NCBI GenBank assembly: GCA_036985955.1 | Contig: BTQQ01000037.1 | Coordinates: forward strand, 1-12,902 | From: JAUZQZ01 sp036985955 | GTDB taxonomy: Bacteria; Pseudomonadota; Zetaproteobacteria; Mariprofundales; Mariprofundaceae | Reading direction: 5' to 3' | Length of the DNA stretch: 12,902 nucleotides | Part shown: positions 1-6,057 of the stretch, one piece after another | How the letters are laid out: every line of letters starts with the position of its first letter | Numbering within the stretch: the stretch's first letter is position 1 | The notes under the pieces: model-generated | What the model saw: the letters and a program-made list of their open reading frames with translations, nothing else | Databases searched by the model: none | Told to the model about the DNA's origin: nothing | Position numbers and translations under genes: made by a program

Positions 1-52
1 ACCCAAGGGCGTGCAGGCACGCAAGATAAGTTGATTTTGTGATGTGGATAAC

Positions 53-80
53 TTGCGTTTCTATTCCGCGAGCCCATACT
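53..80 (+). promoter_or_regulatory. Possible promoter for the 6S-like RNA
   Basis: A TTGCGT hexamer at 53-58 is followed after 16 bases by CATACT at 75-80, which keeps four of six -10 consensus bases. This would start transcription near 86-88, inside the left arm of the long stem. The -10 also lies inside the inverted repeat, so part of the DNA symmetry would not be transcribed. This is a weak match found by eye. Confidence 0.3.
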
Positions 81-254
81 AATACCTTCATAAATAAAGC
101 CATATGCAGCGAGTCGCCGGGAGGGAGCCCCGCAGGCGGCCCGGCTCCGCGTTACGGCGCTTGGCAAGGGAACGGGCCATTCCCTGCGCACCGTGCCTTG
201 ATCCGAACCGCCTGTGGGACTCTGCATGTGGTTTTATTTATGAAGGTATTAGTA
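77..254 (+). ncRNA. ssrS: 6S RNA-like structured RNA (ssrS candidate)
   Basis: Bases 77-109 pair with 222-254 in an unbroken 33-bp stem containing only two G-U wobbles (99/232 and 103/228). Inside it, 129-139 pairs with 208-218 for 11 bp. Then comes an open bubble (140-153 opposite 195-207), and a terminal hairpin at 154-194 with a loop near 173-179. Closing stem, central bubble and terminal stem, over roughly 180 nt, is the architecture of 6S RNA, which binds sigma-70 RNA polymerase holoenzyme in stationary phase. By memory, the 5' strand CGCAGGCGGCCCGGCUCC resembles E. coli 6S CGCAAGCGGGCCAGUCCC, and CCUUGAUCCGA followed by GCCUG resembles its 3' bubble strand CCUUGAACC...GCCUG. The alternative is a small inverted-repeat element: the ends are TA...TA and the arms are unusually perfect. 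Exact RNA ends are not visible. Confidence 0.65.
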
Positions 255-262
255 GCGTAGCT

Positions 263-1084
263 ATGGAAGTCACACAAAAGCGTTTTGATGCATTGCATGA
301 CCGCGCCGACCGGGTCGGCGATATTACCTTACGTCTTGCGCTGGGCCTGTATCATTTCTATCTTTTTGTTGCGTCCATTCTGGCACTGGGTCTGCGGTTT
401 AAATGGGCCTCGCGTCCGGCTGTCGTATATGTATTGATACGGCAACTTTATTTCACGGGTGTGCAGAGCCTTCCATGGGTGTTATTGATATCGTTGTTTG
501 CCGGTGTAGCAGCTGTCTACAATGTGGTTCCCTTTGCCAAGCAACTGGAGGATATTTCGCTGATCGGTTCTATGGTGAATACCCTGCTGGTCCAGGAAAT
601 GGCGCCGCTGTTAATTGCTGTCTTTCTGCTCACCCGTTCCGGTGTCGCCGTAGTCACTGAGATCGGCAATATGCATGTGCGGGGTGAGGACATGCTGCTG
701 AGAAGTATGGGTATTGATCTGCATGAATACCTTCATTTCCCCCGCATGTTTGCCTTTGCCTTGTGCGGGTTGATTCTGACCATTCTGTTTGTCGGTGTTT
801 CTATCTGGCTTGGGGGGCTGATTGTTGCCTTAAACAACGAGATGAACTTTACCCAGTTCCTGATTGAGATACGCAAGGGAACGACGCTGGATGAAGTCCT
901 GATGATGGTGGGAAAGGGTGCCGGTTATCCGTTGTTGTGCTGTGGTATGTTGTTGTTTCAGGGGTGCAAGGTGGGGCGCAATCCCAACCATATTCCCATC
1001 CGTGCAACCTATGGTGTGCTCGGAGCCCTGATGATTATCGTGGTACTGGACGTTCTCATTGCTGTGGTGCGTAGCCTGCTATGA
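263..1084 (+). CDS. mlaE: MlaE/YrbE-family lipid ABC transporter permease
   Basis: This 273-residue integral membrane protein is the permease of an Mla/Ttg2/MCE-type transporter, which moves phospholipids between the inner membrane and the periplasmic MCE protein. Family features include the early region running into LYFTGVQSLPWVLLIS, the motif LVQEMAPLLIAVFLLTRSG, and EIGNMHVRGEDMLLRSMG, the cytoplasmic coupling stretch that normally contacts the ATPase. Several long hydrophobic segments follow, ending in a final helix at the C terminus. I chose the ATG at 263, giving MEVTQKRF, because everything in frame upstream is the 6S-like RNA translated; the ribosome binding site there is weak. The length is normal for the family. 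The stop overlaps the next start by ATGA (1081-1084), so translation is probably coupled. Family assignment is secure; lipid substrate and direction are inferred. Confidence 0.9.
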   Translation: MEVTQKRFDALHDRADRVGDITLRLALGLYHFYLFVASILALGLRFKWASRPAVVYVLIRQLYFTGVQSLPWVLLISLFAGVAAVYNVVPFAKQLEDISLIGSMVNTLLVQEMAPLLIAVFLLTRSGVAVVTEIGNMHVRGEDMLLRSMGIDLHEYLHFPRMFAFALCGLILTILFVGVSIWLGGLIVALNNEMNFTQFLIEIRKGTTLDEVLMMVGKGAGYPLLCCGMLLFQGCKVGRNPNHIPIRATYGVLGALMIIVVLDVLIAVVRSLL

Positions 1085-1740
1085 TTCGGATGTGTTGGCG
1101 GGACTTGCAACTGCTGGAAAACACGTTGCCGACGGGTTGTGTTTCCAGGGGTGAACACAAGCGGGTGGTTATGCCGCGCCGATGCCAGTATGCATGGTTG
1201 CACTATCTTTTTCCGGAACGGATGTTACATGGCGAGGAGGGGTGGCAGCTATGGCTGGAAACCGACACGGCCAGTTTTCAGGCGGGCAGCAACATATTTT
1301 TGGCGCGTGTAGTAAGCCTGTTGCATCACCGGGGTGTCATGGCAAACCTGAGCCTCCGGGAGAACCTGTTATTGCCATTTTTGTATCGCGGGGATGAAAA
1401 TGCGCTGATTCAGGCAGAGCAGGATTTGACGGAAGTGGTGGCATTTCTGGGGTTTGGGGATAATCTGGATGAACAGGCAGGCGAACGTTCCGCTTATACG
1501 CACGGTATTATCAGCCTGGGACGCTGCATGCTGCAAAAGCCCGATATTATTGTGGCTCAGGATGTGCATTGCGGTATGCCGCCGCATCGCCTACATCGAT
1601 TCCGGGGTCTTTTTCTGGAGGCAATGGAGTCATTACAGGCGGGGCTGCTGTACCTTTCCACTTCCGAGCATGACGGTTCGGGCATTATGTTTGAAGATTC
1701 GCTAGAGTTAAGCACAGGGATGGATGAGGTGGCTGCATGA
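1081..1740 (+). CDS. Degenerate MlaF-like ABC ATPase subunit without Walker A
   Basis: This 219-residue protein sits exactly where the MlaF ATPase is expected, between permease and MCE genes, overlapping both by 4 nt. It keeps the outline of an ABC nucleotide-binding domain. Residues 85-100 (RGVMANLSLRENLLLPF) match the post-Q-loop stretch of MlaF (GALFTDMNVFDNVAYPL). LGRCMLQKPDIIVAQDV at 146-162 matches the stretch from the signature helix to Walker B. LSTSEHD near 192-198 falls at the H-loop. I see no GxxGxGKS/T Walker A anywhere. The LSGG signature is absent (AYTHGI at 138-143), and the Walker B DE pair reads QD (160-161). The reading frame is open with normal codon use, so it looks like a maintained pseudo-ATPase rather than a decayed gene. 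It may scaffold the complex or pair with an ATPase from elsewhere. The homology is inferred from position and partial motif alignment. Confidence 0.7.
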   Translation: MIRMCWRDLQLLENTLPTGCVSRGEHKRVVMPRRCQYAWLHYLFPERMLHGEEGWQLWLETDTASFQAGSNIFLARVVSLLHHRGVMANLSLRENLLLPFLYRGDENALIQAEQDLTEVVAFLGFGDNLDEQAGERSAYTHGIISLGRCMLQKPDIIVAQDVHCGMPPHRLHRFRGLFLEAMESLQAGLLYLSTSEHDGSGIMFEDSLELSTGMDEVAA

Positions 1741-2741
1741 AACGAGGGGATTATGTGACCGGTATGCGCCGTCAGGTCGGCTGGTTCGTCATCATCGGTA
1801 TTGGTGCGGTATTGTTGCTGCTGCTGGTTATTACCGTGCGCACCGATGTCTTTGCCAAAAAATTTGATTTATATGTTTCCCCACTTTCCGCTTCTGCGTT
1901 TTTTATCGGGCAGGAAGTCAAGTTTCAGGGGTTCACCATTGGCCGGGTGCGCGATATTGAATTGCAGCCACATGGCCGGGTACGGGTCAATTTACACCTT
2001 CTGGAGCGTTACCATGGCATGTTGCACGAAGGCGCAACAGCGCGGTTAATTAAGGAGGGCTTCATAGGGCAGCAAACCGTCGAAATTACAGCAGGCAACC
2101 CGCAGACGCCTGTGCTCCAGAATCAATCTTTCATCCCCTATCAAACCGAGGCGTCTGTCGAGCAATTATTGCTTGATCTTAAACCGACCGTGGCCAATGC
2201 AGACACCCTGCTGAATGATCTGGTTAAGCTGGCAAAATGGTTGAATGACCCTAATGGTGATGTGCGTCAGGCTACAGCCAGCCTTCGCCAGGCCAGCGAA
2301 GGGGTGGAGAAGGGTGCGATCAAGCGTACCTTTACAGTGATGTCAAATGCTGCGGAAGAAATTCAGAAACTGGCGCATCAATTGACGGAAAACAAAGCGG
2401 CTGAACATTTGGCAGCCTCCCTGAAGCAAACAGCGTTAATTCTGAAGGATATTGAGCCGCTGACGCATAAGTTGGGAAAACAGGGGCCGGAAACATTATC
2501 GCGGGTGAATACCTTGCTTGGTCGTCTGGATAAGCTAACGTCCTCATTGACTAATGTCTCTGCCGATCTGGAGGCGCTTACGCCTGAATTACCCGGTCTG
2601 GCGCAGGAATCGAAAAATACGATTGTGGAAATCCAGCAATTGATTAAAGGGTTGCGCGGTTCATGGATGTTTGGCAGCAAGCAGGCGCCTGCCAACAAGG
2701 ATGAAGGGGTGGCACCGCCCGGACTGGATCTGCGGCCATGA
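1737..2741 (+). CDS. mlaD: MlaD-like MCE domain protein
   Basis: This 334-residue protein anchors in the inner membrane by a helix at about residues 15-34 and exposes an MCE domain (about 42-120) to the periplasm. There MCE proteins form hexameric rings that carry lipids. MCE hallmarks visible are FDLYVSPLSASAFFIGQEVKF, GFTIGRVRDIEL, and LIKEGFIGQQTVEITAG. The region after residue 135 is long and helical (LLLDLKPTVANADTLLNDL and later heptad-like Leu/Ala-rich stretches). This is longer than E. coli MlaD and resembles the extended helical tails of Ttg2C/Mce-type proteins. The end is a Pro/Gly-rich tail. The start ATG overlaps the previous stop (1737-1740), with a GAGG-type site a few bases upstream inside the previous gene. 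It should work with the MlaE-like permease. Confidence 0.85.
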   Translation: MKRGDYVTGMRRQVGWFVIIGIGAVLLLLLVITVRTDVFAKKFDLYVSPLSASAFFIGQEVKFQGFTIGRVRDIELQPHGRVRVNLHLLERYHGMLHEGATARLIKEGFIGQQTVEITAGNPQTPVLQNQSFIPYQTEASVEQLLLDLKPTVANADTLLNDLVKLAKWLNDPNGDVRQATASLRQASEGVEKGAIKRTFTVMSNAAEEIQKLAHQLTENKAAEHLAASLKQTALILKDIEPLTHKLGKQGPETLSRVNTLLGRLDKLTSSLTNVSADLEALTPELPGLAQESKNTIVEIQQLIKGLRGSWMFGSKQAPANKDEGVAPPGLDLRP

Positions 2742-2754
2742 GTGGTTATCAATC

Positions 2755-3645
2755 ATGAAACAGGTGTATGCATGCCTTGTGGTGGCAGCACTGCTGGTCG
2801 CATGTGGTGGCGGTTCCCGCAATGGGGCTGGTGAAGCGGTGCAAAACCCTTATGTGAAGAGGGCAAAGACACTGACTGAAGCCGGGATATCCGCCATGCA
2901 GCGCGAACGCTGGGATTATGCCAAGAATGTGTTTAAACGGGCACTGAAAGCGGCTCAGCTTACCGATGATCCGCGTCTTGTGGCAAGGGAATGGTACAAC
3001 CTTGGAACAGCTCATGCGGCTGCAGAGCAATACCAGGAAGCATTACATGATTTTCATGAGGCTCAGGCCGTAGCCGAACGAGCCAATGATCCGGTGATCA
3101 CCATTCGCGCCCGGCTTGCACGGGCTCTATTGCCCGGACAGGCCAAGAGTTGGCAACCGGATGTGCTTGCGGCGAAGTATCCGGCGGATGTGCATTTGGC
3201 GGCCGCCCGCCTGGCACAAAAGCAGACACGGCGGGATGTGGCGAAGCAGGAATATTATCTTGTGCTGAAAAAGAGCGGGAACTCGCGCCTGGGCCTGCTT
3301 TACCGGGCGCAGGCACATTTGGGCATGGCAATGCTGGCCCGGGAAGAACAGGACATGGCGAGTGCGAAACAGGAAGTGGAAGAATCGCTTGGCCTGCTCA
3401 GGCAAGTGGGTTCTCCGCGTTTGATTGCACATGCGCTTTTGTTTTACGGTAAGCTGGATGTGGCTACGAATGACCGCCGTCAATTATTGCAGCGGGCGCT
3501 CGTAATTTACCAGACGCTGGAGGATATCAGAGGACAGCGTGACTGTCTGACGACACTGGCGGAGATTGAGGATCATGCTGGAAATGTGGAAGCGGCCAAG
3601 GCTTATCAACGGCGTCTCAAAAGCTTGCAAGGTAGCATGGGTTAA
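2755..3645 (+). CDS. TPR-containing lipoprotein
   Basis: This 296-residue protein starts with a lipoprotein signal: MKQV, then the hydrophobic CLVVAALLVAC, with a lipobox LVAC placing the lipidated cysteine at residue 17. The residue after it is Gly, so outer-membrane sorting is plausible. The mature part is helical. A clear TPR-like pair lies near residues 35-105 (AMQRERWDYAKNVFKRAL and then WYNLGTAHAAAEQYQEAL), followed by further degenerate helical repeats to the C terminus. TPR domains bind other proteins. I chose the ATG at 2755 because upstream in-frame codons overlap the mlaD end and lack a signal peptide. It begins 13 bases after the mlaD stop, in the position where MlaC/MlaA-type partners often sit. 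It is not a recognisable MlaC or MlaA. Its link to lipid transport is inferred from position only. Confidence 0.8.
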   Translation: MKQVYACLVVAALLVACGGGSRNGAGEAVQNPYVKRAKTLTEAGISAMQRERWDYAKNVFKRALKAAQLTDDPRLVAREWYNLGTAHAAAEQYQEALHDFHEAQAVAERANDPVITIRARLARALLPGQAKSWQPDVLAAKYPADVHLAAARLAQKQTRRDVAKQEYYLVLKKSGNSRLGLLYRAQAHLGMAMLAREEQDMASAKQEVEESLGLLRQVGSPRLIAHALLFYGKLDVATNDRRQLLQRALVIYQTLEDIRGQRDCLTTLAEIEDHAGNVEAAKAYQRRLKSLQGSMG

Positions 3646-3660
3646 CGTGGAATAGCCCCC

Positions 3661-4101
3661 ATGTCTGACTTCCTTGCGTCTGATCCAAACAGCAGTCAAC
3701 TAAGCTGCACATTAAATAGCGCCTGTGATTGTGTGCATGTGCTGAGTTCCATGGTCGAGGTCATGAGTCGAAGGGCGGGTCTGGGCGATAAGGAAACCAA
3801 TCGTGTTGTGCTTGCAGTGGATGAATTGTTTGCGAATATTGGTCAGCATGGTTATCACGGTAAAGAAGGGCCTGTCGAAATGAAAGCCGAATATGATGGG
3901 GGCTCATTACGGTTTGAATTTCGTGATTACGCTCTGCCTTTGATGGATGCGGATACGCTGCGTGGACAGGCGGCGGATGCCAGCCAGATACGCCCCGGCG
4001 GGTTGGGCCTTCATTTGATATATGCCATCATGGATGAAGTGCGGCATCAGGCGCTGGATGATGGCAACTGCTGGTCATTGACCAAGCATTTGAAAGGTTG
4101 A
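3661..4101 (+). CDS. RsbW-like HATPase (anti-sigma factor / serine kinase family)
   Basis: This small single-domain protein of 146 residues has the GHKL ATP-binding fold used by RsbW/SpoIIAB-type kinases. The N-box is at residues 51-60 (LAVDELFANI, with E55 and N59 in the ExxxN spacing). A G1-like DYA follows at 89-91, and the G2 glycine-rich lid RPGGLGLHLI at 111-120. Such proteins bind a sigma factor or other target and phosphorylate a partner STAS protein on serine. That partner is encoded just downstream, which supports a partner-switch pair. No sigma factor or PP2C phosphatase gene is visible in the window. The start has no strong ribosome binding site; it lies 15 bases after the lipoprotein stop. 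Confidence 0.85.
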   Translation: MSDFLASDPNSSQLSCTLNSACDCVHVLSSMVEVMSRRAGLGDKETNRVVLAVDELFANIGQHGYHGKEGPVEMKAEYDGGSLRFEFRDYALPLMDADTLRGQAADASQIRPGGLGLHLIYAIMDEVRHQALDDGNCWSLTKHLKG

Positions 4102-4171
4102 TGGCTTCGCCTGAAGTTATCAACGTGTCCGCTTGTCTGTGTGTCCGCACAGGCAGATGGACGACTTTATC

Positions 4172-4180
4172 AAGGAGAGG
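4172..4180 (+). promoter_or_regulatory. Strong ribosome binding site of the STAS gene
   Basis: AAGGAGAGG lies 6 bases before the ATG at 4187 and fixes the start of the STAS protein, excluding the longer in-frame reading from 4133. Confidence 0.8.
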
Positions 4181-4186
4181 TCAGGA

Positions 4187-4510
4187 ATGAAACTCGAAAT
4201 CGTGGAACATAAATCAGATGCCGCTAACGTGGTCATCACCTTGAGTGGCGTGGTGAATATCCATACAGCGACACAATTGCGCCAACATCTGAAACCCTTT
4301 CTGGATGATCAGCACAAAGAGGTTCGGGTGGATTTGGGTGGTGTTAACTTTATTGATTCGGCAGGCATTGCCACCCTGGTTGAGGGGTTGCAGTGGAGCC
4401 GTGATGACGGACGGCGGTTTGTTCTTTCCAGTCTGTCGGAGAATGTGCGGGATGTCTTTGAGTTGGCCAAACTGGATACGGTATTTGAAATCGACAACGG
4501 CGATTCATGA
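4187..4510 (+). CDS. STAS domain anti-anti-sigma-like protein
   Basis: This 107-residue protein is a single STAS domain. Its core VDLGGVNFIDSAGIATLVEG (residues 48-67) contains the DSAG motif, with S58 at the position phosphorylated by RsbW-type kinases in SpoIIAA/RsbV. The ATG at 4187 is preceded at ideal distance by AAGGAGAGG (4172-4180), the best ribosome binding site in this operon, so the longer in-frame TTG start at 4133 is rejected. The immediate upstream neighbour is the HATPase, the expected partner. An alternative or additional role is suggested by the Mla context: E. coli MlaB is also a STAS protein and binds the MlaF ATPase. The conserved phospho-serine favours the classical switch role, but both are possible. 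Confidence 0.88.
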   Translation: MKLEIVEHKSDAANVVITLSGVVNIHTATQLRQHLKPFLDDQHKEVRVDLGGVNFIDSAGIATLVEGLQWSRDDGRRFVLSSLSENVRDVFELAKLDTVFEIDNGDS

Positions 4511-4522
4511 ATAGTTCAGGTT

Positions 4523-5998
4523 ATGAATAGTCCGGGCTTGATCTATCCTGACTTGCGTACATTTATTGCCGATCTGGAAAAACGCGGGTTGCTTAAGCGC
4601 ATTCAAACGGAGGTTAATCCTGCCCTTGAAGTGACAATGATAGCCGACAAGGCGTTGCGCGCCGGTGGCCCGGCACTTCTATTTGAACATGTGGCGGGCA
4701 GTGATATGCCACTCCTGGCCAACCTGTTTGGTACGGCGGAACGTATTGCGCTGGGTATGGGGCGTGAATCCGTCGATGAATTGCGGCAGGTCGGGGAATT
4801 GCTGGCTTATTTGAAGGAACCGGAACCTCCCAAAGGATTGAAGGATGTATGGGATAAACTTCCGGTACTGAAAAAAGTGCTGCATATGGGTCCCAAGGTG
4901 GTCAGGAAAGCGCCGTGGCAGGAAATAACGATGACCGGAGAAGACGTGGATTTAAGCCGCTTGCCCGTTCAGACCTGCTGGCCGGAAGATGCAGGGCCGC
5001 TCATTACCTGGGGTTTGGTGGTAACCAGAGGCCCGAACAAGGAGCGGCAGAATCTGGGCATTTATCGTCAGCAGGTGATGGGTAAAAATAAGGTAATTAT
5101 GCGCTGGCTCAAGCATCGTGGCGGGGCGCAGGATCATCAGGAAGCGAAACAGTCCGGTGCCAATGCGTTTTCCTGTGCCGTCGTGATCGGGGCCGATCCG
5201 GCCACCATTCTGGCGGCGGTGGCGCCTATCCCCGACACTCTGTCCGAATATCAGTTTGCGGGGTTGTTGCGCGGAGAGAGGACTGTACTTGTTGATTGTC
5301 AGAGTGTACCGCTTCAGGTGCCTGCATCCGCCGAGATCGTGCTGGAAGGGCACGTGTCGCTGGATGAGTATGCTGATGAGGGGCCGTTTGGCGACCACAC
5401 CGGTTATTACAATGAAGTGGAACGTTTTCCGGTCTTTACAGTGGAACGTATGAGTATGCGTAAGGATGCGATCTATCATTCCACCTATACCGGCAAACCA
5501 CCGGATGAACCTGCTGTGCTGGGGTTGGCGTTCAATGAGGTGTTTGTACCGATTTTACGCAAACAATTTCCCGAAATTGTCGATTTCTACCTGCCAATGG
5601 AGGGATGTTCCTATCGCGTGGCCGTGGTGTCCATGAAAAAAGCCTATGCCGGCCATGCAAAGCGGGTGATGTTCGGTATCTGGTCGTATCTAAGGCAGTT
5701 CATGTACACCAAGTTCATCATTGTGGTGGATGATGATATTGATTGCCGTTCGTGGTCCGAGGTCATATGGGCTGTGTCCACACGCTGCGATCCGGTGCGG
5801 GATTTTACCATGGTGGAGAACACACCCATTGATTACCTCGATTTTGCCTCACCGGTTGCGGGCCTGGGTTCTAAAGTCGGGATTGATGCCACCCATAAAT
5901 GGGATGGAGAAAGCAATCGGGAATGGGGGAGGCCAATTGTAATATCTGGAGATGTGGGGCAGCATGTTGCTGCTGCCTTGGAGGAAATTGGTCTGTAA
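4523..5998 (+). CDS. ubiD: UbiD-family prenylated-FMN-dependent decarboxylase
   Basis: This 491-residue protein is of the normal length for UbiD, the decarboxylase of 4-hydroxy-3-polyprenylbenzoate in ubiquinone synthesis. Other family members act on other aromatic acids. Family motifs seen are YPDLRTFIADLEKRG at the N terminus, NLGIYRQQVMGKNK (177-190), RWLKHRGGAQDH (194-205), and the catalytic acidic loop DEGPFGDHTGYYN (285-297). Later come FYLPMEGCSYRVAVVSMKK and DDDIDCRSWSEVIWAV, and the C terminus reads AALEEIGL. It needs prenylated FMN made by a UbiX partner, which is not in this window. The start ATG follows the STAS stop by 12 bases, so it probably belongs to the same transcript. Ubiquinone synthesis is the likeliest role. 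Confidence 0.9.
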   Translation: MNSPGLIYPDLRTFIADLEKRGLLKRIQTEVNPALEVTMIADKALRAGGPALLFEHVAGSDMPLLANLFGTAERIALGMGRESVDELRQVGELLAYLKEPEPPKGLKDVWDKLPVLKKVLHMGPKVVRKAPWQEITMTGEDVDLSRLPVQTCWPEDAGPLITWGLVVTRGPNKERQNLGIYRQQVMGKNKVIMRWLKHRGGAQDHQEAKQSGANAFSCAVVIGADPATILAAVAPIPDTLSEYQFAGLLRGERTVLVDCQSVPLQVPASAEIVLEGHVSLDEYADEGPFGDHTGYYNEVERFPVFTVERMSMRKDAIYHSTYTGKPPDEPAVLGLAFNEVFVPILRKQFPEIVDFYLPMEGCSYRVAVVSMKKAYAGHAKRVMFGIWSYLRQFMYTKFIIVVDDDIDCRSWSEVIWAVSTRCDPVRDFTMVENTPIDYLDFASPVAGLGSKVGIDATHKWDGESNREWGRPIVISGDVGQHVAAALEEIGL

Positions 5999-6042
5999 CA
6001 GACAGCTTGTGCTATCTTTACGATAGTAGTTTGGAATCATAT

Positions 6043-6053
6043 GAAGAGGGGAG
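6043..6053 (+). promoter_or_regulatory. Ribosome binding site of the Sel1-repeat gene
   Basis: A purine-rich GAAGAGGGGAG stretch lies just upstream of the ATG at 6058. It favours that start over the out-of-frame ATG at 6054. The 59-base gap from 5999 to 6057 also holds a small CTATC/GATAG inverted repeat, but no convincing promoter or terminator. Confidence 0.6.
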
Positions 6054-6057
6054 ATGA

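Noticed and set aside
9..22. Hairpin GCGTGC-AG-GCACGC as a terminator of an upstream gene
   Set aside because: The stem is short with an impossibly tight two-base loop, and the following bases are not a T-run.
77..254. Inverted-repeat mobile element (MITE) instead of an RNA gene
   Set aside because: Kept only as an alternative. The nested inner stem, bubble and sequence blocks fit 6S RNA, and no flanking target duplication beyond TA is visible.
39..262. Reading frames from 39 and 104 running through the first 260 bases (the second continuing into mlaE)
   Set aside because: They translate the paired arms and GC-rich core of the 6S-like RNA. The peptides are Arg/Pro/Cys-rich with no domain, and the mlaE family begins only after 263.
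4101..4189. A 29-codon frame starting at ATG 4101
   Set aside because: It has no ribosome binding site, no recognisable product, and overlaps the strong ribosome binding site of the STAS gene.
4952..5479. A 175-residue antisense frame opposite ubiD
   Set aside because: Its sequence is rich in His and Arg with no recognisable motif, and ubiD is strongly supported on the other strand.
6011..6030. CTATC/GATAG inverted repeat between ubiD and the Sel1 gene as terminator or operator
   Set aside because: Only a five-base stem with no T-run; too weak to call.
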